From Natronomonas aquatica (GTDB lineage Archaea; Halobacteriota; Halobacteria; Halobacteriales; Haloarculaceae), in the NCBI RefSeq assembly GCF_024449025.1, contig NZ_JAHLKM010000019.1:1-40249 (forward strand): DNA of 40,249 bases, written 5' to 3'. Positions 27,258 to 35,002 of the stretch are shown in pieces. The notes under the pieces were generated by a model. The model made no database searches. It had not been told where the DNA came from and worked only from the letters and a program-made list of their open reading frames with translations. The position numbers were made by a program, and so were the translations under genes. Position 1 is the stretch's first letter. Every line of letters begins with the position of its first letter.

Positions 27258-27429
27258 CCAGATGCGCTAACACAATCATCCCGACTAAGATTTCTTGATT
27301 TCGTTGGAATTCTATTGTTTCTACATAATGTCGAGTATAACAGCCGATCGCTGAAGATTGCATATTGAACGGTGTAGTCCGTGATAAGCAGATAAATCAT
27401 TAAGGAGCAGTGTCGCTCTATGTGTGGTT

Positions 27430-27846
27430 ATGAGTCAGGCAGAACCTCTCTATGTCCAAGAAGAGTATTCTAACTTTGAGGATGCACATCGAAACCTAAT
27501 AGACGTTATCAGCGGAATTAAAACTAACATTGAAAATAATAGTGGCCGGAGTTATTCGGTAGCGTGGGCCACTGAAACTCGTAATCACGGTTCTGAATAT
27601 GAGGTTGTTGGTGTGAAAGAGCGTACACCGGACGATACGCTTCAGATTGAAGGGGCCAGCCGTGGGGGAAAATATGATATTATTCCTCACTATGAGGAAC
27701 CCCCAAGAATTCGATACCATCACCCCAGCTTTGGTGATATTAAGTGGGAAGAAGAAGCGGCTGAACTCATAATTATGGCTGGTATGTTTGAGTACGACCC
27801 AGAGGAAGGATTCTTAGATTGGGCCAAAGAGAGGCTACCTTTGTAA
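27430..27846 (+). CDS. Hypothetical protein, element cargo
   Basis: 138 residues from ATG 27430 (a GTG at 27424 would add two residues). It is acidic and soluble, with YSVAWATETRNHGSEYEVVGVKE and RIRYHHPSFGDIKWEEEAAELI as distinctive stretches and no membrane segment. The family is not recognised. An A/T-rich stretch gataaatcattaa (27391-27403) upstream is a plausible promoter, so it may have its own transcript. It lies between the unknown gene at 26064 and a small minus-strand gene, inside the segment flanked by the two integrases. Confidence 0.6.
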   Translation: MSQAEPLYVQEEYSNFEDAHRNLIDVISGIKTNIENNSGRSYSVAWATETRNHGSEYEVVGVKERTPDDTLQIEGASRGGKYDIIPHYEEPPRIRYHHPSFGDIKWEEEAAELIIMAGMFEYDPEEGFLDWAKERLPL

Positions 27847-27887
27847 TGAAGCGGCAAGGATTCTCACACTGTTGAATATTCTTGTAT

Positions 27888-28199
27888 CTATTCACTCTGT
27901 GGCCAGTCATCTGGAAGTCGTGACAAGGTTGCCTTGATGGTGAGATCGTTGAGGTCTGTCTGCTCCCGCAACCACTCAGCCGCCTCAACGTGGGCGTCTT
28001 GGCCGTTCGGAATGAAAATCCCATCAGAGGTCTGTACAACGAATGGAAGGTCAAGTACTTCCATTTCGAGAACACGGATGAGTTCGTCGTGGTCCTCTGT
28101 TCCCGCTACCAATCGAATCAGTTGTTCAGCTGGAACCGGTGATCCCCACGAGTGACGGCGAGCCAGTTTCCAAACGAATTTCGCCGCAATATCCGACAT
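27888..28199 (-). CDS. Hypothetical small protein, divergent from a winged-helix gene
   Basis: 103 residues from ATG 28199. The start is chosen because a TATA-like TTTATAAA at 28225-28232 lies about 29 bp upstream, fitting a leaderless transcript; longer frames upstream would include the promoter. Notable segments are FVWKLARRHSWGSPVP and VVQTSDGIFIPNGQDAHVEAAEWL. Mostly helical and acidic; family not recognised. It faces away from the winged-helix gene at 28324, a layout seen in regulator-target or toxin-antitoxin pairs, but no such function is shown. Confidence 0.6.
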   Translation of the reverse strand: MSDIAAKFVWKLARRHSWGSPVPAEQLIRLVAGTEDHDELIRVLEMEVLDLPFVVQTSDGIFIPNGQDAHVEAAEWLREQTDLNDLTIKATLSRLPDDWPQSE

Positions 28200-28224
28200 T
28201 GCAGTAGACCTCGTACCGAAGATA

Positions 28225-28232
28225 TTTATAAA
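28225..28232 (-). promoter_or_regulatory. TATA box of the 27888-28199 gene
   Basis: TTTATAAA on the minus strand is centred about 29 bp before ATG 28199, the spacing of haloarchaeal leaderless promoters. Confidence 0.55.
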
Positions 28233-28323
28233 GTATTCAAACACAGAGAACACTCGTGTCCAATAGGTTTAACACACTCCGCGTTCAAGATAGGATACCA
28301 GAGTACCTCTGCTCGAACACACT

Positions 28324-28677
28324 ATGTCAAGCCAGAAACCCCCCGCCGACCCAGTTGAGAACCTCTCAATGGATGAACTCCGCGACGAGTATCCCAGTGG
28401 GTGGCGAATTCTCGTTCAGAACGAAAGTGTCGGCTATATCCTTGATGCGCTGATGGATGCGCTACCAGGATCTGAGTTCACGAAATCAGAACTTGCCGAC
28501 AAGTCAGGTGTGAGTCGCCAGTCCGTGTATTCCCATTTGGATCTCTTGCTGGTACTGGGAGTTCTCGAACCCGTTGAAGATTCCTCGCCAGAACGGTACC
28601 GGGTGAATGCTGATAATGAGCTCCTTGAGCTTCTGCACCAGGTTAATGGGGTAGTGAATGAACGACTGACCGACTGA
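28324..28677 (+). CDS. Winged-helix transcriptional regulator
   Basis: 117 residues. A helix-turn-helix is visible at about 47-75 (FTKSELADKSGVSRQSVYSHLDLLLVLGVLEPV), followed by a wing and a C-terminal helix ending in VNGVVNERLTD. The N-terminus (SMDELRDEYPSGWRILVQNESVGYIL) is typical of haloarchaeal small winged-helix proteins. It is divergent from the small gene at 27888-28199 across a 124-bp gap and may control that promoter. It is the last intact gene before the IS6-ended element. Confidence 0.75.
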   Translation: MSSQKPPADPVENLSMDELRDEYPSGWRILVQNESVGYILDALMDALPGSEFTKSELADKSGVSRQSVYSHLDLLLVLGVLEPVEDSSPERYRVNADNELLELLHQVNGVVNERLTD

Positions 28678-28812
28678 GAGAACCGCCTGCAGGGCCTAAA
28701 CTAAACGATCTCCGTTGAAGAGTTGGTACATCTTCGTTTTCGAATCAACAGGCTCTGTTGAAATCCTCAGCACCTGACACAAACGGCGTGCTAAATAGAG
28801 TGCGCTAGTCTG

Positions 28813-29004
28813 TTATTCCGCTTGTGAGTGCTGCCGTAGCTCGTTCACCAGTGTCGGAAGCACAATCCCGATGCCAAAGAGCGTCAGAAGTTCTAACACA
28901 TCGCTATTAGCGTACTCTGTTGCAAAGTACCACGCTGTGAGACCAAGAAACATGCACACGATCGTTATTTTTGTCTCTGTACTGAGCAACGGATCACGGG
29001 CCAT
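28813..29004 (-). CDS. Small two-helix membrane protein, IS6-like element passenger
   Basis: 63 residues from ATG 29004, with a TATA-like GATAATTATG about 27 bp upstream on the minus strand, so a leaderless mRNA is likely; the longer frame to 29058 would contain the promoter. Two hydrophobic segments (TIVCMFLGLTAWYFATEYA and VLELLTLFGIGIVLPTLV) are joined by a short loop. The family is not recognised. It lies wholly inside the element with IS6-like ends. Confidence 0.6.
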   Translation of the reverse strand: MARDPLLSTETKITIVCMFLGLTAWYFATEYANSDVLELLTLFGIGIVLPTLVNELRQHSQAE

Positions 29005-29164
29005 ACTGTGATTTTCTGTGCGGACTACATAATTATCTGTACCGCCTAAATGTTGCACGAGTGTTTTAGCAGTTTGTGGCTCGTTCGTCGTTCTCCGCGT
29101 TACTTCGATGGCTTAGATTTCGCATCAAGACTTTCCTGAACGCGGCATCACGATTGAACGACGG

Positions 29165-29443
29165 ATGACACCACGAGTGCAACTCACCGAGTGGGAGACA
29201 CTGATTGATGAACTACGTCGATTCGGTCGCAGAGGTGATATAACGGCTACTGATGATCGGATTCACATCGACTTCGGCTCTGCACGTGTCGAATTGTCGC
29301 GCGATGGGACGCTCCAGACGGGGATGCCATTGCACGATTTCACGCACGATGACACCGTTGCGGTTGTCGTGGATCACGACACTGGCACCCTCACAGTTGA
29401 CGCAGAGACCGTAAGCTACACGTTCAGGCGGCCAGGTGGGTGA
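29165..29443 (+). CDS. Small haloarchaeal protein, IS6-like element passenger
   Basis: 92 residues, beta-rich, with repeated strands (DDRIHIDFGSARVELSRDG; VAVVVDHDTGTLTVDAETVSYTF). The N-terminus is helical (LTEWETLIDELRRFGRRG). Family not recognised; codon use is G/C-rich and gene-like, and it is divergent from the small membrane protein at 28813. It is inside the IS6-ended element, ending 50 bp before the right repeat. Confidence 0.6.
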   Translation: MTPRVQLTEWETLIDELRRFGRRGDITATDDRIHIDFGSARVELSRDGTLQTGMPLHDFTHDDTVAVVVDHDTGTLTVDAETVSYTFRRPGG

Positions 29444-29557
29444 TGACTACATCCTCTATAGTCAGCACGCACTCCAGAACAGATCACCGCTCAAGGATTT
29501 CAACAGAGCCACCTCACGATAACATCGTGATATTCTGTTGCTCTATAGGATTGAAGA

Positions 29558-31213
29558 TCACTTCGTCTGATCGTGGTCTCTCTCAAGCCGTTGAACTTGT
29601 TCTAGCAACTCTTGGTTGAATTCATTACCATCCTCGCCATGATGAATTCTATAATGGCAATTAGGACAAAGTCCCACAACGGTATCTGGCGTATCAGATC
29701 CTTCATCGCTTAATTCGTGAATATGGTGTGCATGTAGATACGGTTCGCCAGTCTTACTAGTGAATGGGGCAGGATCGCCACATCCCTCACAAATACCATC
29801 GGCACGAGCCATTACGTATTCGCGGATTGCTGTGGAGCGTGAATACTGGGATTTCGTGGTTCTCGTCGTTGTTTCCTTCGTTACGGATTCAATAGCATCT
29901 TCCTTCGCTTTCTCTCGAAGTTCGTTTAGGTCATCTTTGACGAGCTCTTGGTCTTTAGCAGCATCGTGGCGGTCTTGGGACGCATGAGGTGCTTTGTTGT
30001 CTTCTACTATATCAGACGAACTGCGTGAGTTGCTAGTATCCTCTTTTGTTTCGTTTCGGTCTGTAGATGTATCCAAATCGCTATTTTCGGCTGTTGAATC
30101 TATGATCGAGTCTGTTTGATATTTATGTGGGGAGTCATCATCAGCTAACACTCCTTCTGGTTTCCTACTATTCGACTCATCTTCAGACTCATTCTGTTTA
30201 TGAGATGTGGATGATTCTGCTTGAGAATCAACTCTTGAGGACCGGGGCGCTGAGTCCCTATGTGCTTGCGAAGGATCGTCTCCGATTACTTCTAAACGCC
30301 CAGGTGGAAATGCATAGTGGTCAATATTATCATTAGAAAGAGTTTGCAACGGTATTGGTTTCTCACCAAGATAATCCGGATATTCTTCTGATAGCGTTTC
30401 TTCAAATAGAACCACGACCACAGAGGCATACTGATCGTACTGAGGATTCTCATCAGCAACCGAAACGCCTGTTTGCCCGTTGTGATATGCGATATAATCT
30501 TTGGCAGAGATCGGGGGGAGATTGACGATAACAGCGTTTTCTGGTTCACTTGCCTCACGATCTTGAACCCTCATGCCAACTTCAAAATGCTTCTCAGTAT
30601 CAACTAACGTCTCATCAATCGTTTTTATATGATCTGTGAAGTAGTCCTCTGCTCTCACAGAGACTGTCTTGCAGACACCGAATCCGTCTTCAATCTCAAT
30701 CACCGATACATCAGAACCGACAACATCATCTCGGACAGGACCAATATTCATCAATCCGTCACCGATAGGAACCATTCCATTACCGGCGTCACTTATACTC
30801 ACGATTGTTGTTTCAATTAACTCACTATCTCCATCCGCTTCATTTTCATCGGGTGGGACATACTCAAGAATCCCATACCCACTTTCATGCCTATCTAACC
30901 CTCGTTGGTGAATTGTTGCGTGAGCATCACCGTAGTCAATTGAAAATCCTGCATCATATGAAACAATATCCTGAAGCTCTTCAATATAATTTGAAGGCGT
31001 GATGCCTCTCGGTCTTTTAATTCTTGCAAATGGTCCCGGAAGCTTCAACGCCTCTATTCGTTCACCGACTGCGTCCGCTTCTACCGGACCGAGGATTATG
31101 TCATTCTGTCCTGTTGTTTCAACGATCCCATTTCCCGAACTATCGATTTTGTGTATACGGGCCTCGAAGGTTTTTCCATTAGGTCCGGCGTTCCCCACAA
31201 CGTCCCGATCCAT
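29558..31213 (-). CDS. HNH endonuclease with N-terminal TRAM-like repeats
   Basis: 551 residues. The N-terminal third has two repeats resembling TRAM-like beta-barrel nucleic-acid-binding modules (ARIHKIDSSGNGIVE ... NDIILGPVEADAVGERI and TTIVSISDAGNGMVPIG ... NIGPVRDDVVGSDV). A Ser/Asp/Glu-rich linker (about 315-430) follows. The C-terminus is an HNH nuclease: zinc Cys in CEGCGDPAPF and CPNCHYRIHHG, and the catalytic HAHHIHELS. This layout recalls modification-dependent restriction enzymes such as McrA, so defence against foreign DNA is plausible. The coding sequence is A/T-rich relative to the metal block, a sign of separate origin. It stands alone on its strand next to the IS6-ended element. 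Confidence 0.8.
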   Translation of the reverse strand: MDRDVVGNAGPNGKTFEARIHKIDSSGNGIVETTGQNDIILGPVEADAVGERIEALKLPGPFARIKRPRGITPSNYIEELQDIVSYDAGFSIDYGDAHATIHQRGLDRHESGYGILEYVPPDENEADGDSELIETTIVSISDAGNGMVPIGDGLMNIGPVRDDVVGSDVSVIEIEDGFGVCKTVSVRAEDYFTDHIKTIDETLVDTEKHFEVGMRVQDREASEPENAVIVNLPPISAKDYIAYHNGQTGVSVADENPQYDQYASVVVVLFEETLSEEYPDYLGEKPIPLQTLSNDNIDHYAFPPGRLEVIGDDPSQAHRDSAPRSSRVDSQAESSTSHKQNESEDESNSRKPEGVLADDDSPHKYQTDSIIDSTAENSDLDTSTDRNETKEDTSNSRSSSDIVEDNKAPHASQDRHDAAKDQELVKDDLNELREKAKEDAIESVTKETTTRTTKSQYSRSTAIREYVMARADGICEGCGDPAPFTSKTGEPYLHAHHIHELSDEGSDTPDTVVGLCPNCHYRIHHGEDGNEFNQELLEQVQRLERDHDQTK

Positions 31214-31429
31214 AATTCACGTCTATGTCGTCAGTGGTCTAATATTTTCACCACCAGATTAGGATAGAACCATAGCGTATCATACAAACAGCCATATGCG
31301 GTCAATCATCCTGTGAACTGACCAGCGAAGGAGCTACCAGATAAAATGATATTTGTGCTGGTATGCAAGACTGAATGCGCATATCCGTCACCACCTGCGT
31401 TCCGAGAAACATGTGCAATACTGAGCAGT

Positions 31430-31678
31430 CTACCAGCCACTGGTTAGCGATGAAATCAACCCGAAGACAGCTAGTACGTCAGCAACGCCTAGCAACCCAC
31501 CGATAGCCACCCATCCCGTCACGAGACTACTTGCTGCACCAGAGAACGGGCCGGAAAAGATGTCCATCGGGGCAAGACCGATAACCATTGATAAAATCAG
31601 AGTGAACAACAGGTACGCGACATTCCCGGCGATAAGTACGATGACTAGTCCTACTGGGTCGCCACCACCTCTATTCAT
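31430..31678 (-). CDS. Small two-helix membrane protein
   Basis: 82 residues with two hydrophobic segments (VGLVIVLIAGNVAYLLFTLILSMVIGL and WVAIGGLLGVADVLAVFGLISSL) joined by a Gly/Ser-rich loop (FSGPFSGAASS). The family is not recognised. It lies between the HNH gene and the second integrase, same strand, without close spacing. Confidence 0.55.
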   Translation of the reverse strand: MNRGGGDPVGLVIVLIAGNVAYLLFTLILSMVIGLAPMDIFSGPFSGAASSLVTGWVAIGGLLGVADVLAVFGLISSLTSGW

Positions 31679-31938
31679 AACTCCACATAAGGTGGGTCGC
31701 TGTCACAAAGCTATCGCTCAGTCACTTTGAATAGGATTATCGTGCTGAATAGATCCTCTGCATGTTTCACCGGTCTTCTGACGGATTCCAAATACATCGC
31801 CACTCCTCACGGTACCTGCACTCCCTCTGTTTACTGCTTTTCGATTGCTGCGAGAACCTTTCTCTGACACGCTTTAGAACCGTAGAGATGGTATGGGATA
31901 CGCTCTTGCGAGCGTCTATCTATGAGTTCTTTCGTGGA

Positions 31939-32952
31939 TCAAAGGTCGTCTAGATATTCGCGCCGTTGTTCCATTTTTTCTTCCTCAGTACGCGAATCGT
32001 AGTGCATCGATAGTACCTTTTCGCTAACATTAGCACGGTCCCCAACCGCTTTCATTGGCCAGCCTTCCTGCAGCGCGTGTGTAATCCCGCCCCTACGAAG
32101 GGCGTGTGGATTCACCGTTGAAGGGCACTCAGACGCTGAATCATACGAATTCGCCTCACATTCGTCGAGATTACGACCGTGGGGACATTCCCGCGTGACT
32201 ACACACGGGCGGGTATACCGGTAGCAGTCACCGCGCAGCGTCGTCGTGTGAGCTCGTCCTTCGGGGGTTGAGATCAGAGCGTTTCGTCCATTCGAATCGG
32301 CCACAGCTGGACGGTTGTTTTCCATCCAGTCGTCGAGTATCTCACAGACTTCGTCCGACAGCGCCACGAATCGTTCACCTTTCTTTTGATTTTTCAGTGT
32401 CGTTCCAGACTCTGGACGATGCACCACTTGTAGAGATTGGTTGACTGAGTCGTAGTCATCGCAATCTAACGCGTGAATTTCACCGACACGCATCATCGTG
32501 TGCCACATCAGGGTCAGCACGACGTGCGGCCGCGAGGCGTATTCATACTTTTCGAGGTAGGTAAGGATCTGCTCTGCCCGATCGGAATCCAGCATCTCAT
32601 CGCGGATATTATCGTCACCGCTCAACGTCGGGGATAGAACCTTTGTGTGGAGATCCTGCTCGACAGCGTCGATGGACTCCAACCACTTGACAAACACACG
32701 GAGTGTGTCCATCTGCGTCTTCTCTGTTGCAGGCGACAGATCGCCTTCCATCCGTCGCCAAATCCTGAATTCATGTAGTTGGCGACCAGACAGATCGTTC
32801 AGGTTCGTAATCTCAGCCTCGTCATTGCACCACCTGATGAAGTGTCCAAGCCGTGACCGGTGGGAGTAGATCGTCGCTTGGGAGACGTTGTTCTCGCGGT
32901 CAGCGATGTACAGTTCGAGTGCGCGTTCGGGTTCGATGGGTTCCAAACTCAT
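31939..32952 (-). CDS. Tyrosine recombinase/integrase (XerC/D-like), second copy
   Basis: 337 residues, related to the integrase at 24800-25909 by the same layout and by shared LEKYEYA..PHVV, HTK and Cys-rich segments. The catalytic set is complete: Arg in TMMRVGEIHALDCDD, Lys in LKNQKKGE, HALRRGGIT with His and Arg, and Tyr in SMHYDSR. Four Cys occur between the conserved boxes (CVVTRECPHGRNLDEC and SECPS), possibly a zinc site. A TATA-like box at about 33113-33121 implies a long leader (~138 nt) with three palindromes. It is likely the active integrase of the element next to it. Confidence 0.88.
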   Translation of the reverse strand: MSLEPIEPERALELYIADRENNVSQATIYSHRSRLGHFIRWCNDEAEITNLNDLSGRQLHEFRIWRRMEGDLSPATEKTQMDTLRVFVKWLESIDAVEQDLHTKVLSPTLSGDDNIRDEMLDSDRAEQILTYLEKYEYASRPHVVLTLMWHTMMRVGEIHALDCDDYDSVNQSLQVVHRPESGTTLKNQKKGERFVALSDEVCEILDDWMENNRPAVADSNGRNALISTPEGRAHTTTLRGDCYRYTRPCVVTRECPHGRNLDECEANSYDSASECPSTVNPHALRRGGITHALQEGWPMKAVGDRANVSEKVLSMHYDSRTEEEKMEQRREYLDDL

Positions 32953-33400
32953 TTGTCGGTCCCACGCGAACCCCCGTCAGAACACCTGTTCTGAGACGGC
33001 CGATTTCGGCCGCCTCACGCCTCAAAGGTCGATTCGTTCGACAGTCGAACAGGAGCCTGCAGCGCCCATCATTCTGCGTGACGGGCAACATTTGGCAGAC
33101 GGCGGTACGGCGCTTATAAAGGAACCCCTCTTCGACCGTTTTGATTTCATCACGCTGCGGAACGGGGGTCGCCGGTGTCATGCGATTCGCTTACATTTGA
33201 ATGACACTGTGAGGACATAATACTTGGGTAGAGAGTGTAATTGGCGGCGCGCGCGAGAGACTTTGGTCGTCTTCCCGCCACTCAACTCAGCAAATCAGAG
33301 GGCCTGTCCGAACTGAAGCAAGCCAGAATCCCCTCCGGAATTAACTATCTGATGTTGATTGTCCGTCGTATATACTTCCCTACGATTGGTGTTGGAGTAC
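32953..33400. promoter_or_regulatory. Integrase leader/promoter region with three palindromes
   Basis: 448 bases without a gene. From the integrase start outward: tcagaaca-cc-tgttctga (32977-32994), cggccg-attt-cggccg (32997-33012), gttcgac-a-gtcgaac (33036-33050), and a TATA-like cttataaa (33113-33120; minus strand tttataag). The first palindrome has the same geometry (8-bp arms, 2-nt spacer) as the one upstream of the first integrase. They could be operators, integrase arm sites or leader hairpins. The part from 33180 to 33400 shows no clear feature. Confidence 0.45.
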
Positions 33401-34792
33401 TCAGGACGGCGTGAGTAGGTCGTCGATGTCCGCGACAGTAAACAACGACCACGAGTCATCGAGTTGTGCTTCGAGACCGTCGACGAAGCCGCTTTTCGAA
33501 AACAGGGCGAACTGCTCGTCTCGATCCGACGGTCCCCATCGGACGTTCTCCGCCTTTGCTCGCAAACTCTCGACGAGGTCTTCCCCAACCGGATCTGTCG
33601 TCCACTTACATTCGGCGAGGAGGACTCGGTCGTCGTTCGGTGCCAGCCCGACGATATCGATCTCCTCTTCTCCGTACCACCAGCGACCGACTTCGGAGTA
33701 CGGTTCGAATGCACCGCGTCGAATCCCTTCCCAGACGGCTTCTTGACACACGTCCTCGAACGTGGTTGCGACGTGCGTTGGGAGGTCCGGTTCAATCGTC
33801 CCGTCGTACACGATCTCCGGTGCTTCCTCGATACTGGATCGATGCGGCTCGACATACCGAAACCAGAACCGAAGGAACTCGTCCGCAACCCGGTACCGTG
33901 ACCGCTTCGATTTCTTCCCCGAGGCCGTGACTGGGACATCTCGTTCGATGAGGCGGAGTCGGCGAAGTGTCTGTAAGTACTTCGAGAGCGGTCCCGAATC
34001 GATCCCCGTTGCGCCGGAGATCTCGTTCGGTGTCGTATGGCCCAATGCGACTGCTTCGAGGATACTCATGTACCGGGCTGGGTTTCGGAGCTCGGTGCGC
34101 AGGAGGAACTCGGGTTCGTTATACAGTACCGCAGACGGTGACAGGACGTGTGATCGAATGTTCGCTGCGAGCGACTGGTCGTAGTCGAACAGCGTGAGGT
34201 ACATCGGGGTACCACCCGTGACGGCATACGAGCGAACCGCGTCCGTGATGTCGTATGAGATGACCTCTCGTGCCTGTTGAAACGAAAACGGCGTTACGTC
34301 GAGTTGGGCCGTTCGTCGCCCGTACAGTGGGCTCTCGTGACCCAGGATCTCTGACTCCATCGTGCTCACGCTCGACCCACAGAGCACCAGCATCGAGTCC
34401 GTTCCGTCGAGCGCCTGGTCAACGAACGCTTGCATGTACGATGGAAGCGAGTCGTTCTCTTCGACGAGATACGGGAACTCGTCGATGACGACGACAAGAT
34501 CCTCTCGCTGGAGGTTCTCGCCGAGGTATTCGAACGCTTCGTCCCAACTGTCGATTCGCGGGACGCGTTCGTCGAAGTAGTCCGCAACTTGTTCGAGGAA
34601 CTTCTCGCGCTGTCGATGCCCGGCTTCCTGCGCGGCAAGGAAGTAAATGTGGGGACGGTCAGCACAGAATTCTTTGAGGAGTTCCGTTTTCCCGACCCGA
34701 CGCCGGCCATAGACGACAACGAAATCCGAACCGGAGGACTCCACCGCAGCGGTGAGTGTATCGAGTTCGTCCTCCCGGTCGTAGAAGGTCAT
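33401..34792 (-). CDS. Archaeal AAA ATPase with DUF234 nuclease-like C-terminus
   Basis: 463 residues. The start MTFYDREDELDTL is typical of the archaeal ATPase/DUF234 family. Walker A is GRRRVGKTELL (about 29-39) and Walker B is LVVVIDEFPYL (99-109). A winged-helix region follows (HTTPNEISGATGIDSGPLSKYL). The C-terminal DUF234 part has a PD-(D/E)xK-like core EEEIDIVGL ... VLLAECKW (near 375-395), with Asp, Glu and Lys as candidate catalytic residues. These proteins are abundant in archaea, often in mobile or defence contexts; function is not established. It is upstream in the same direction as nothing else; the PLD-ATPase gene ends 210 bp away on the same strand, so a link to that system is only positional. 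Confidence 0.85.
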   Translation of the reverse strand: MTFYDREDELDTLTAAVESSGSDFVVVYGRRRVGKTELLKEFCADRPHIYFLAAQEAGHRQREKFLEQVADYFDERVPRIDSWDEAFEYLGENLQREDLVVVIDEFPYLVEENDSLPSYMQAFVDQALDGTDSMLVLCGSSVSTMESEILGHESPLYGRRTAQLDVTPFSFQQAREVISYDITDAVRSYAVTGGTPMYLTLFDYDQSLAANIRSHVLSPSAVLYNEPEFLLRTELRNPARYMSILEAVALGHTTPNEISGATGIDSGPLSKYLQTLRRLRLIERDVPVTASGKKSKRSRYRVADEFLRFWFRYVEPHRSSIEEAPEIVYDGTIEPDLPTHVATTFEDVCQEAVWEGIRRGAFEPYSEVGRWWYGEEEIDIVGLAPNDDRVLLAECKWTTDPVGEDLVESLRAKAENVRWGPSDRDEQFALFSKSGFVDGLEAQLDDSWSLFTVADIDDLLTPS

Positions 34793-35002
34793 ACTTAGGA
34801 TAATGATTACTGCGATAATGACTTAAGAATTCGGGTGGCCACCCCCACCGGAATGATTCTCGCACTACGACCAAGACACCGAACCTGACGAGGGAACCAG
34901 GCGAGATAGAAACTATATGTACGGGGAACTATTTTCGCGTGGTCTTGGTTCGTTCAATCGACGGGTCGGGGTAAACTCCATAATATCATTTGAGCCGAAT
35001 AT

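Larger units (their letters stand above)
28751..29510. mobile_element. 760-bp element with IS6-like ends but no transposase
   Basis: The ends are perfect 17-bp inverted repeats, ggctctgttgaaatcct at 28751-28767 and its complement at 29494-29510. They match the IS6-family style (compare GGTTCTGTTGCAAAG), and a subterminal GTGCT.A.TAGAG motif occurs near both ends. The length equals a normal IS6 element, but the interior encodes two small proteins in place of a DDE transposase. Flanking 8-bp sequences (aatcaaca and acctcacg) do not match, so there is no target duplication. It is likely a non-autonomous derivative that a related transposase could mobilise. Confidence 0.65.
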
